NCBI GenBank assembly: GCA_010909165.1
Contig: VJWM01000204.1
Location: 62,001-126,000, forward strand
Length of the DNA: 64,000 nucleotides
DNA from: Anthoceros angustus
Taxonomy: Eukaryota; Streptophyta; Anthocerotopsida; Anthocerotales; Anthocerotaceae
Direction: 5' to 3'
In this document: one piece after another, positions 21,236 to 32,065 of the stretch
How positions within the stretch are numbered: the first letter of the stretch is position 1
How the letters are laid out: each line of letters opens with the position of its first letter
Position numbers and translations under genes: made by a program
The notes under the pieces: model-generated
What the model was told of the DNA's origin: nothing
What the model saw: only the letters and a program-made list of their open reading frames with translations
The model's database searches: none

Positions 21236-24200
21236 GGTACACCCAACAACGAGAGATGATTTATTGAGGTGAAAGAACGATGGAAAGAGACCATCTAGGA
21301 AGGGACAACAAATGGGGACCCGGGGGTCGGAGTGAAGAGGAGCAACCGAGCTCCCTACCTAAAGTGACCAATCGCACTCCACAATGTCATATGCGTGTAG
21401 AATAAACGGCCGCAAACCACAGAGGAAGAGGAAAAGGCATCACCCACCGCCGCCGCCTTTATGGAGAATCGCTGAGAGCGCCTGAAGAGCAATAGAAACC
21501 GCCGGAAGTATGTGAAGTACGAGAGGGACACCGCACTATGCCTCACAAGATGGTAAGCTTTGGCACAAGACTTGATGAATTTGTCAAAGTCCTCACCATT
21601 GCCCCATACGCTTTAGAGCAAGCGGATAAAGAGGTGGCCCGCTTGCATCCCGCTATACTTATGACCTTGAGAGCCGCACGGCAGCAGCCCACCGACGGTG
21701 ATGACTGAGCGAGGTGGCGCCACGCGTCGCAGAACCACTACATCCGCCACCACAACCGGTCGCCACGACAAGGTATAAGTCCGCCCGATTGAACGACCAG
21801 AAGAAGAGTATACTCCCGCCTCCTCCGTGCCATATAGCCACTTTCGCGAGCAATGGCAAACATGACGCCACGGATGGCGCCATGAGTGGCAATGCGGCGA
21901 CTGGGGACAACGAGCAAGGTGGACACCGAGACGCCAAGAGCAGAGCCGCACTCACAAGTGAGGAGCGAAGAAGCCACAGCCGGAGTAGGCCGAGACGGAA
22001 TCGCATCGCAGAGTGAAGGTGGTTGGTGCGATGTGAAATCCCGTATGCATGGGCGGGCCAAGAGCTGCCACCCGCCTCCTTCCTGCAACAAGAGCGAGCC
22101 GCGCCTAGTGGACCTCGGAGATGGAGGGGTCCCGGAGGATGATCAAAAGCCCGGCCGAGCCGCTCGAGCGTAGATGCCTCGCAATCCCTAAAGCCATCTG
22201 ATAAATGTAGAGAAAGGAGGGAAGTCCTTCCGAGCATCCGATAACATGTCTCCGGCCCGCCTCAAGGACGATTGAGAGAGAAGGTTCCTCCTCCACACTT
22301 GATACGAGATCCTCGAGAAAGGGCTTGTCATGGAGGATGAAACGGAAGCCAAGGCAAGGCAGAGGGCCCAACTCCCAAGAAAGCCGCCGGGAAGAGACCT
22401 CCGATGAGAGCACCCCACGCCCAAATTGCACAGTGGATGCTTGCTGGGCTGCCTGTGGCACTCAAAAGCCCCGAGCCCAAGATGTCCCCAAGAGTATCCA
22501 TAATCTTCAGATCAAACCCCGAGCCGGACAAAAGGACCGAGACTGAGGCAGACGGATGAGGTACCTGTGGCGCCTAGCAAAATGTAAGGAAAGGATTCCA
22601 AAGGCCACCCGAGCATCCTCCAAAGAAAGGGAGGTCTTCAATATGGGAGAGGTCCTCTGCAAGGGCCTTGTCCAGAAGCTCCCAATGAAGTCTGGGAACC
22701 AAAGGGGACCCCAAGAACTGCACCAAGAGCCGAGCAATCTCCCCAGAAACCGCAGAGTAGGTGATCCCGACGGAGACCGACGCTGCACTTGGACATCTTG
22801 ACCTTCAAGCCCACCAACGAAAGCTCGAAGAGAATATCTCAAAGGCCTCCTTGACTTTGTCCCTGTGCCCGAGGATGTGAGAATGCCCGCCAACGAAGGA
22901 AGACACACATGGAGAGGGCGGCCCCAGACAGGCCCTATAGTGAGCAATAGCGAAGAGAGCACCGCCTAGCGGGTCGCCTTGCTCGGTACCGTGGCCGATT
23001 CCAAGACGAGACGGCGAAACTCAAGAGACGTTCTTGTCTTTGGTAGTAGAGGTTGGAGGACCTCCGTAGAAGCACCGGACAAAGGGTATAAGACTCTAGA
23101 CGCCGCCATCCCTAAGCTCCTCAAAGATGACGCCCGGAAATGGTATTGAAGGCGCTCTCGACATCCACCGTAAGACTACCCAATCCGGTGGGTATCAAGG
23201 CAAGCTTTCACCCCTAGCACCATGCACTGCAGCCCCTGAGTGGCAATGCCAAATTGAAGGGGTTGAAGTGTCCGGAGAAGGGTGCAATAGAAAGCGGCCG
23301 AGTAGCCGCATGAAGGCCTCCCAACCGCGAGTGGGCGACGCCGAAAGTGTGCTTGTCCATAGCGACAAGCCTACTAGCCGCAAGAACAAACCGGTGAGGC
23401 ATCTCTCCACGAGCCACCGTAGCAGCCAGAGAAAAGAGCTCTGGAAAGCCACTCGATGGATCTTCGTGGAGAAAGAGGTCCCTAAAGTGTTCGAACACCA
23501 TTCCCGACAAACCTGCAGATGAAAGACGAGGGGTTGTGGAGAGAGCCAGAGCAAAAGCCGCTCGGTCCAGGGAGAAGGGATCCTCTGGGACATAGTCGGA
23601 TATGTCCGGGGGAATGGCATCCTTAGGTGGCGGATGGAGGGCAGCAATTGTCTCTTCTGAAGCGGGGGCTAGAGGGACGGGTCGAAGAGCCCTAGCAGCG
23701 CGGGCATATTCACCCGCCTGGCCAAGCAACTTGCAGCGGCGTAGGTTTGTTGCATTACCTGCACTGCTCCAACCGGCCGAGCAGATTCCGCCGGACTTGG
23801 CAAAGACGCATGCCTCCTCTCAAGAGCCGCCTACCGCCACCAAAACGTCAAGACGGCTAGCAACTTCACTTGCTCAAGCCCCCCCTAGTGCAATCAAGAC
23901 ACCATCGGGAGAAGAAGGAGGAGACACCAAGCTAACTCATCCCGGATCGAGTGCAAGGCGATCTAGGGAAGACGAAATGCCGACGGCATCATCGTGAAGG
24001 TGCCGAGGAAGCCGCGAAGATGCGCGACATGGAAAGCGGGTTTCAACATCCCAAGGATGTGATCCAAATGACCGCAACCATTCCTGTGAAGAAAAGAGGC
24101 ACCACAAGGAGAAAGCTACTGTGCGCCGAAGCCGGGGTAGCGGACGTGGAGGAGGTCGCAGCGTGCGCTTGGGCAGCCCAGATAGTCTGGTCGAAATCTT

Positions 24201-24322
24201 TATTCATGTGCCCGAGGTGAGTTTTCACCCCCTTGACGTTGCAGTAGAGTTGAGCACAGACTGGATAAGGAGTGTCCTTGACAGTCACGGAGGGTGTGGA
24301 TCGCCCCAATAGGTACACCCAA
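21236..24322 (-). mobile_element. LINE-type retrotransposon, decayed, with possible 11-bp target duplication
   Basis: Read on the - strand from 24310 downward. A C2H2-like zinc finger (PVCAQLYCNVKGVKTHLGHM) lies near 24240-24290, and reverse transcriptase blocks follow between 23730 and 22500: DPFSLDRAAFALALSTTPRL, GMVFEHFRDLF, FGIATQG near 23230, VDVESAFNTIS near 23150 and EQGDPLGGALFAIAHY near 22960. A GFRFILHDKPFLEDL block (near 22340), a CECG-containing zinc region (near 21950) and a C-terminal FDKFIKSCAKAYH block (near 21570) come after these. Frameshifts and stops occur throughout, so it is inactive. The 11-mer GGTACACCCAA sits at both edges (21236-21246 and 24312-24322) and may be the target duplication. 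Confidence 0.8.
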
Positions 24323-24696
24323 TAGGTAACTCTTCACGAGGAAAGAGTAGATTCATGCCGAGCCATGGGCACTTGCTAGTGATTGAAAACAGTTGCAAGC
24401 ACCACCTTTCGGCTCCAAAGTAAAAAATTTTCACTAATCCGTCCCCTATTAAACAATGTGAGCATAGATATAGTAAGTATATAATAAGAAAAGAGGTAAG
24501 TTATTTTATTAGGTTCAAACTGGTGGAGTTGACGCATCTTGATAAAAGTCTCTCTATAGAACTGATAGAGTGTGGATACAAGTAATAGAGTTTATTGGAT
24601 AAATTATTTTGCTATAGAATTGAAAAGGAAAGATAAGTGGTATGGAAGCACAATTTTTTTTTAACTTGGTAATACTTTGTGTATAGTTATTTATTT

Positions 24697-24730
<34 letters not shown>

Positions 24731-24831
24731 ATATCTATGATGTATATGATATGTGTATATTACCTATATAGAGAAACAAGACGTGTCACATTGTGGCACA
24801 AAGTTTGTCATTGTGATACTATTTCTACAAT
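24323..24831. other. AT-rich stretch upstream of the nuclease-kinase ORF
   Basis: AT-rich, with a (TA)13 microsatellite at 24705-24730. No gene is visible. It may hold the promoter of the ORF at 24832. Confidence 0.5.
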
Positions 24832-26406
24832 ATGGCAACAAATTGTTATGATGTTCTTAAAGAAACATTGATGCCCCAACCTTATGGACCCGGACCAGCA
24901 TCTCCTTTGAAAACTGCCATTGTACGAAGATTAGTGAAATGGCCTTTCAAGGAAGCAATTCGCAATTTTTTCTCACAACAGCACATCAAAGATAAATTGA
25001 TTAACACTTATTCAATGAGACAATATCCTAGAACCATAGTCAAACGAGGAGAAAAAATCCAAAATAAGGCAGACGTGGAATGCCTACTTAAAGAATGTGT
25101 TTTTAAACCAGTGAATTTTGTTTGTCAAACAGTTCTTGGTCTTGATGTTATGTTTGGGACTGCAGAGTCTACATTTTGTTTGGCTGCATCTCAAGTGGAT
25201 TGTTCAATGTGGAAATTGGTCCGAAATGAGAGTAAAGGTCTTACTCAATCACAATTACTAGTTCCCATTGATGTCAAAGATATCTTTCATTTCTATGTAG
25301 ATGGAGAACACTTAGTAAATATGTATAATTCTCCCCCTAAATGGGAAAAGGTTGTAAGATACGTCAAACAGATCTTAATGTATATGATAGAAGAAGGTTC
25401 TTTGCTTGGAGTTCTAGCAACAGATCGAGAACATATCTTCTTTCTTAGATCTTCTAATCCTCAAGATAAGAACTTGTACGTATCAGAAACCATTTTGTTC
25501 CATGAGGATGATCCAACTGTCCGCGAAGCCTATACATACTTGTCTTATCTAGCAGTAACCCAGTACACTACTAAGTTGTCTGTTAAAGATGTTAAAATTA
25601 GTCTTCAAGAGAAAACATGGCTTTCAACATTTCTTGGAAGAAGAAAATCGCAAATACTAAGTGAGGTTAGAAGACCATCTTTAGCGTTTGAGTCTCATAC
25701 TAGATCTAGTATTCTAAAAGGTAATCTAAGTTTTAGTGATAGACCAAAAACTGCTCCAAAGGTCTCTAGGTATGCAAAGTTTGATCACATTGGAAAATCC
25801 AAGCCAGTAGAAAATGAGGATAAATCGGAAGCTACAGTTTGGTATAAGTCATTGACAGAGTTCTCCTTTACCTTTCTACATCTAGGAGAGGTCATTAGCA
25901 AGACCAAAACTACCATAATTCGAGAAGGAAATATTTTTAAAACTCAAGTTATAGTAAAGCTATATAATTTCAGTGACAAGGATGAAACATTGGAAAACTT
26001 CTATAAAGAAGTAAAGGCATATGACACATTGTTTGATCTGCAAGGAGAATGCCTCCCTCTACTAATAGCATATGGCTCTCTTTTTGGAGGGATGCAAGGT
26101 TTTCTTGCACTATCCAAAGAAGGCTCTAACTTGAATGCATTCTCTTCAGCAACATCATCAATCTCACATTCCCATCTAAGATCTCTTATAAGGAGGATAC
26201 ACGGGTATGGTATATGCCACAATAATTTAAGTCTACATAACATCGTATCTGGATGTAGAAACTATGCACCGAATTACAGATTCATTGATTTTGCAAGCTG
26301 TAAATTCGAAGCATCCACGGAGGAATTGCTCAAAGAGGAGGAAGCTGTTATGAGACTTGGGTTTGACAAACATAGCGTAAGCGTAACGCTGGTCTCACCA
26401 AAGTAG
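24832..26406 (+). CDS. Nuclease-like plus kinase-like two-domain protein (CR/Crinkler-effector type)
   Basis: An intronless 524-residue ORF, AT-rich unlike the neighbouring housekeeping genes. The first half has a pattern like a PD-(D/E)XK fold: a strand with FCLAASQVD and a LLVPIDVK motif at residues 142-149, then a helix with YVKQILMYMIEEG and LLGVLATDREHIFFLR. The second half is kinase-like: VIVKLYNF (Lys, about residue 375), an EVKAYDTL helix, a catalytic loop reading CHNNLSLHNIV (about 462, Asn where Asp is usual) and FIDFASC (about 484, DFA for DFG). A restriction-endonuclease-like domain followed by a kinase is known among eukaryotic CR/Crinkler-type proteins of fungi, oomycetes and some plants. 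The loss of the catalytic Asp suggests a weak or dead kinase. No relative lies nearby. Horizontal origin is possible, but unproven. Confidence 0.5.
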   Translation: MATNCYDVLKETLMPQPYGPGPASPLKTAIVRRLVKWPFKEAIRNFFSQQHIKDKLINTYSMRQYPRTIVKRGEKIQNKADVECLLKECVFKPVNFVCQTVLGLDVMFGTAESTFCLAASQVDCSMWKLVRNESKGLTQSQLLVPIDVKDIFHFYVDGEHLVNMYNSPPKWEKVVRYVKQILMYMIEEGSLLGVLATDREHIFFLRSSNPQDKNLYVSETILFHEDDPTVREAYTYLSYLAVTQYTTKLSVKDVKISLQEKTWLSTFLGRRKSQILSEVRRPSLAFESHTRSSILKGNLSFSDRPKTAPKVSRYAKFDHIGKSKPVENEDKSEATVWYKSLTEFSFTFLHLGEVISKTKTTIIREGNIFKTQVIVKLYNFSDKDETLENFYKEVKAYDTLFDLQGECLPLLIAYGSLFGGMQGFLALSKEGSNLNAFSSATSSISHSHLRSLIRRIHGYGICHNNLSLHNIVSGCRNYAPNYRFIDFASCKFEASTEELLKEEEAVMRLGFDKHSVSVTLVSPK

Positions 26407-26923
26407 GGGGCCACGTTTGTTTGGTTGAAAATTGCAGTTACGGTTCCGGCTTTAAGCCTATCCATTCTCGTTGCAAAGATTGCACGGTTTGCGGATTTGA
26501 GCTCCGCGATTGCTTGGCTTGAATATGACCCAGTGCTTGAGATTTGCAAATTGGAGATGGATGTGCCCAACCACCTATCGGAAATTGCAACGGCCTACAT
26601 CACAACGTAAAGTAACAAGCACTTTGCGACAGAATCGCAGCATGAATCGGGCGGTCTTCTTGCTGGATTTTCTGCAGACATGGATCCGGTGTCTTACAGC
26701 AGATAGTGCAAATCGAAGCAGAAGGCCAGAATGACATGTTAAAAGGAGCGAATGGTACAGATACAGCACACGGAGGAAGAATGCGGGTTTACACCTCAAG
26801 TACTGATCTCCTCTTCAGGGTGACAAATTGCAAACGTGCTAGTAGAATACAAACAAGGCAAGTCATTGCCTGTAGGGCGGCTACAAATTGAACTCTGTAC
26901 AATTGGATCCAGGAAGCAAGGGA
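26407..26923. other. Intergenic stretch
   Basis: No gene is recognised. It separates the nuclease-kinase ORF from the 3' end of the thioredoxin-like gene and probably contains both 3' UTRs. Confidence 0.5.
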
Positions 26924-27550
26924 CTAGACCCTCTCCGGTTGTAGCATTTCCCGGATTTCGTCAAGAACAAGCCACGCCTTGTGGCCACCAATGACCTCCG
27001 CCTTCTTCTCACCGTCGACCCAAAGCTGGATAGTAGGCATCTTGGTGACCTCAGCCCGCTTAACCAGAGAGGACGGAACAGCATTCACATCGATGCAGAA
27101 GAACCTGGTATCTGGATGGTACTCCGCTGCTAACCTCTCCAGCTTCGGCTTCAGGTAGATACATTTCCTGCACCAGCTGGCCATCCACTCGATCACCACC
27201 CGCTTGCCCTCCGCCTGCGCCTCTGCCAGCAATGCATTGAATTGCTCTTCTCCCGTGATGGGCTCCAGCTCCACAGCCACAGGCTTCTCCTCCCGAGGCC
27301 CTACCCCAAACAGTGCTCCAACCCTGGCGGTCACCACCTGCCTGCTGTGCCCATTGCTGCCAACGCTAATGCCATTGCCATTGCCATTCCAAGCCAGCCC
27401 CCTGTCCAGTCCCCCCCTCCTCCGATCCTGTAGCCTGGGGCACGCAATCCTGCACTCAGCTGCAGCTCCTTTCCCGCCAAGAGGAGCTTTGGCTTGACAA
27501 ACATGGAAGACTGTGTGTTGGCAAACCTGCTGCACAGCTGACGAAGCCAT
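26924..27550 (-). CDS. WCRKC: Thioredoxin-like WCRKC protein, chloroplastic
   Basis: A single-exon ORF of 208 residues. The first 85 or so residues are rich in Ala, Gly and Arg and look like a plastid transit peptide. A thioredoxin fold follows, with the atypical active site WCRKC at residues 126-130 (plain thioredoxins have WCGPC), then [20 protein letters not shown] and the cis-Pro in KMPTIQLW. The C-terminal block [16 protein letters not shown] is diagnostic of the plant thioredoxin-like 3-1/3-2 (WCRKC1/2) group. These are stromal redox proteins. It is transcribed divergently from the helicase gene at 28077, with about 0.5 kb between them. Confidence 0.93.
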   Translation of the reverse strand: MASSAVQQVCQHTVFHVCQAKAPLGGKGAAAECRIACPRLQDRRRGGLDRGLAWNGNGNGISVGSNGHSRQVVTARVGALFGVGPREEKPVAVELEPITGEEQFNALLAEAQAEGKRVVIEWMASWCRKCIYLKPKLERLAAEYHPDTRFFCIDVNAVPSSLVKRAEVTKMPTIQLWVDGEKKAEVIGGHKAWLVLDEIREMLQPERV

Positions 27551-28076
27551 GCTTCCAGCTCCTGCCCTTGTGTCCCCTACCCGACCACTCCTCCGGGTTT
27601 ATCCAAACTGATGTTGCCCATCAGCACCCGCCACGTCAGAGACACGCTAATCTGCTTGTAAGCGCAGCTTCCCTGCACATGCTAACATGGCTCCGCTGGT
27701 CCATTGCTGCCGCGGCAGCTGTTCCAAAACATTGGAGGATATATTGTCTGTCCCTTCTCGCTGGCACTGCCATCTCGCAGGCTCTGTGCGCCCACTGCAA
27801 GTGTGATGAGTGAACAACCCAGTAATTTTCACCGAGGCGATTTGCCAAGGAAATCCGAATTTCAAGCTTTCAACCCGGCCAGCAGATCCTGGGTTCTGGT
27901 CATGCTTGCCATCACCAGATCGTGCAGCGAAGGAGAGCCCAGCGGATGCTCACAGGCCCACATGACAGATATGGCATTGTCTGTGCTTGACTCACGGTTT
28001 ATAACGGTAATTACTTCATCGGGGCGGAAGGCTCGGGTTTTAGAGCTGTTGCTCCTTTGCCTTGGCCGGAGCACTG
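27551..28076. promoter_or_regulatory. Divergent promoter region, WCRKC / RH1
   Basis: A 526-bp spacer between the starts of two divergent genes, so it must hold both promoters and 5' leaders. No TATA box or other element was assigned with confidence. Confidence 0.4.
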
Positions 28077-30393
28077 ATGGCCGCAAACAAGGATGCTGGA
28101 GAGGGGACTGAGAAGGCGCTAGCAGCTGAGCCTAGAGCTGCCGTGGTGTTGCCATGGATGCGCAGTCCGCTCAAGATTGAAAAGCACGATCCTGTTCCGC
28201 TCCAGCACGTGGTTGGGCTGGATCCAAGGTTAGGGTTGTGAGGGTTTGGAGGTGGTTTGCTTTGCGGTCATGCCTGTTTGCGTTGGCAAAGGATGATGGA
28301 AAAGCTGACGGTGTGCCATACTGATATGCCAGACTTAGAGATGCACTTCACAAGATAGGGATCAGCAGCTTGTTTCCGGTGCAGGTTGCTGCCTGGCATG
28401 AAGCTGTGGGTTACGGAGGGGGGGAGCACGATATTTGTGTGAGCTCGCCGACTGGGAGTGGCAAAACTCTTGCGTATGCCCTTCCCATAGTGCAAATGCT
28501 GTCCTCCAGAGTGATAAGACGACTCCGGGCACTGGTTGTTCTTCCTACGCGTGATCTTGCCTTGCAGGTATGTGTACCGGGTGTTTTTTCTGGGGTGACG
28601 GGCATTTGCATGGGATTGTTTCAATGTAGCACCTAACTCCGGGTTATGGCTGCGGTGGGGTTTTCAGGTCAAGGCAGTGTTTGATAGTATAGCTCCTGCA
28701 GTTGGCTTGTCGGTTGGCTTAGCTGTTGGTCAGACTCGATTCTCCACGGAGGCAGCTGAGATTGTCAAGCTACCCCGGCCATTACTTTCCTGCTCTCGGA
28801 CGGTGGATCCAGAAGACCAATTCGGTTTCAGTGGCGTGGATATCCTTGTAGCAACACCTGGACGTCTCATGGACCATCTGAGAGCCACAGACGGTTTTAC
28901 TTTGCAACACTTGAGCTATCTTGTAGGTCTGCAGCTGTTGTGACGGGCTTGCTTTGCGGAGCGTATACGCCTACTTTGCCTGAGAGCGACTCACATTTGG
29001 ACAGGTTGTGGATGAAACTGACAGGCTACTCCGTCAATCATACCAAAACTGGTTGCCCAGTGTCCTAGAGGCAGCAGAGGCGTCGCACCATGTTGGCGGA
29101 GATCCGAGTACTTCGTTGCTGGATGCAGTTCAGACTATCAGACGCCCGTGAGTTTGCCTTCTAATTGTATTTGGATGCAAGGTTGTACTGCTAGCAAGTG
29201 ACTCATCAGATGACCGATTGTTGCAGGGCACTAGAAAGGGGCCTGAAGGGGGTCAAGTTCCCACGGGTTATGAAGATGGTTCTATCAGCCACATTGACCA
29301 AGGACCCTGCTAAAATTTTACAACTGGGTCTCTACCGTCCTCTTTACATTTCTTCATCATCATCAGAGAGCCGGTATAAAATTCCGAAGGAGCTTCAAGC
29401 GTATCAGCTGGTAAGCTCTGAGCATTTCCATCACGTCATTGTTTGTGAACTGGTCATTCTGGGGGCCTTTGATGAGCCGTTCTGAATTGGGAAACTGTTT
29501 GTCACCACTCTCAGGTTTGCAAGGCTGGAGAAAAGCCTTTGTATCTGGTTGCACTCCTTCAAAGCTTGAAGGGGCAGAAAACCATTGTCTTCACTGCGTC
29601 AGTAGAGGAAAATCATCGTCTTTACCTCCTGTTGAAAGCATTTCAGGGTGTTTCTTTAGAATCTGTTGAGTATTCAAGCCGACAACATCAGCTAAGTCGC
29701 AGGTAATTCAAGTTACAAGTGGAGTGAATTCATCAAAGCAACATTTTACACACAATAGCCCTCATGTGAACCTGTTTTTCCAGCAAGGCACTGGCAGCTT
29801 TCAGAACAGGGCTTGCCGATGTGCTCGTGGCATCTGATGCCATGACCCGGGGAATGGATGTGGAGGGAGTGATGCACGTGGTCAACTATGATGTGCCTGT
29901 GTATGCAAAAACCTATGTTCATCGAGTTGGGCGAACTGCTCGTGCCGGGAATCCAGGCTGTGCGTACACATTGCTTCGAAGGGAAGAGGTACCACACAGA
30001 TTCCTCCGTGGTCTCTTGGTGCTAACTGAGCAGTGAGATCTTGGAGTCTCCTTTAGTCGTCGTCTCTGAATCTTTAGTGATGTCCCCTCACAGGTCAGAA
30101 ATTTCAAAGCCATTTTGAGGAAAGCTGAGAACAGCACTTGCAAGACGTTGAAATTGCCAATGTCTGCAACCAAGGCGCTCCGTCCTCAATATGTGGAAGG
30201 TACATAGATTTAACATTACTCCCGTGTTATGATCACATTTCCGCACCTGCTAGAATCTTATTTGCAGTTGCCCTGTGCCATAGCTCTGGATCGCTTGAAG
30301 GACATGGTTGCTGCTGAAGCGGCTGGTGGCAACATTGATAAGTCATCACACCCTCAGCGTAGGGAGGGTACCAGTCCCGCTTTAGAGCAGTAA
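28077..30393 (+). CDS. RH1: DEAD-box RNA helicase RH1 (DDX51/Dbp6 type), 9 exons
   Basis: Exons: 28077-28228, 28333-28567, 28668-28922, 29005-29147, 29227-29410, 29515-29702, 29784-29988, 30094-30199, 30284-30393. They join in frame to 525 residues. Motifs in order: PTGSGKT (I), LPTRDLAL (Ia), TPGRL (Ib), DETD (II, variant of DEAD), SAT (III), IVFTAS (IV), ASDAMTRGMD (V) and HRVGRTARAG (VI). The DETD motif, the PWMRSPL start and the RLLRQSYQNWLP block point to plant RH1, the relative of DDX51 and yeast Dbp6, which acts in assembly of the large ribosomal subunit in the nucleolus. The acceptor of exon 9 is inferred: the TAG at 30281-30283 gives an in-frame VEALDRLKDMV ending, whereas the stronger CAG at 30265-30267 gives an early stop. 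Confidence 0.93.
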
Positions 30394-32065
30394 AGAAGTG
30401 CTCCTGCCACATACGAGGCAGAGCCAGAGCCAGAGCCCTCGGTGCCACCCCGAGATTTAAGAGTACGTGCTGTACCTTGGACCCTATAATGGGTGATGGA
30501 GAACGAAGGCTGAAGTAGTTGGGTGCTTGAGTTGAGGGAAGGCACGCACGCGTCTTACGTATGTGGATCCTCCCGTAGAAGGCTGGCTGCATGTATGAAA
30601 TTGTCTCTCCCCCTGAACTGGCAATTTTCACTTTTAATATGTCAAGCCGCAATGGGGCAGCGGCTATGTGGTGAGTGTCTCACCTTGCCCTAACCAATGG
30701 AAACGTTTTGTGAGCCGATGAGCTCATTGGCACACTCCACCTCAAAGTGTGAGGAGACCAACAGCTCTCACTTGTGGCCGTCAGGGATTTTGTGTACGTT
30801 GTCTGCGTTTTTCTTGCGAAAATGCCGATTCTCGTGCAGAGCTTCCCACATGCTAGTGTCGTGCTTGCCACACGCGTCCAAGGTGGAGTGGGCTTGGACA
30901 GGTGCAGCAGTTTAAGTTCCTGAGCCTGAGGCCCTTTCTGAACCGCAGAAAGTGCTTAAATGGCCGGCTCCACACTTGTTGTGTAAGACCTCTGGCAGTC
31001 GTGTCAGCGGACAGGCACAGAAATCCCGCCGCGAATTGGTTTCTCGGATTCCCCGAGTAGGTGATCATCCAGCGGCAAAATGACCGTTGTTGCTGTGTTC
31101 AAACCCACCGACCCCATTATGATATGTTGAAAGTGTAAGTAGGTGAGAAGGGAAGGAGTAGCTGGGTAGTAGTTCCTTCACAAAATTACCCACCTAATCA
31201 TTCTCACAATGAAGTCTGCAGAAACGGCTTTGACATGGGCATATTCCATGTTGTGTTGTACATACAAGCATCGTTTGCTGGTCTTCCTAGACAGGGTTTT
31301 GCAAAGAATTGCTTGACTTAGCCTGGGACAGCATTGTACAATATTCAGTACACTTAACGGGAAATGTACAGTACGTCCATGGACACTTGGAGTCACCAAG
31401 CATGTAGCAGACGTCATTCTCCGGATCTCCAGTGGACCAAAGCACATCTTGATTACATGCTTGAATCCCTTGTCTTGGGCTCTGCCCGCCGTGATTCGCA
31501 TGAGGGCCCCGGTCGCCTCTTTGTGCGCCGATACTGTCATCAAAGAAAAGCACAGAATAGGAATCTTGTGAAGGGTGCATCTTGTGCGTGTGAAACCGGG
31601 TGGGTACTGTCCCTGGGCAGTGGTTTGTATCACGAGACTGGCAGCGCAAACTTCAAGGGCTCGCCAGATGCATCCACCATGCAGGGACGAGACAAGGAGC
31701 GGCTCGTCAGGGACGGCTCGAAACAGGACAGCGCCGGCTGGATCGGACTCTCTCTTACTCACTGACAAGTATCGACAGTCTGACACGAGCAGAGGAGACC
31801 TCGACCATCAAAACTAGGAGTAGAATGTATTTTGGAGGGTTGCGTGGACATCCCGCCAACGGGTGGACGCTAGCGCAACGTGTGTTACGCGTCGGCAGTT
31901 TCCAATTCAGTGGAACTCTTCACACAGAGGGAAAGAGGGAAAGAGGGAAAGATGGAAGACGGCGCGTGGAGATCCTGTCTTGCCTCTCGGCACTCTCACA
32001 ATATCCGTAAGACCACATACAGTGGCACTGCTGGAGTACAATTATGAATGTGCTACGTGGTTGCA
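30394..32065. other. Intergenic region between two convergent genes
   Basis: Contains the 3' regions of RH1 and of the cytochrome b561 gene. Open readings exist on both strands (for example 31178-31786 on -), but none has a recognisable domain or splice pattern, and they overlap one another. No gene is supported. Confidence 0.5.

Noticed and set aside
31178-31786. A 202-residue - strand ORF between RH1 and cytochrome b561
   Set aside because: No domain, no splice support, and overlapping ORFs exist on the other strand. Probably fortuitous.
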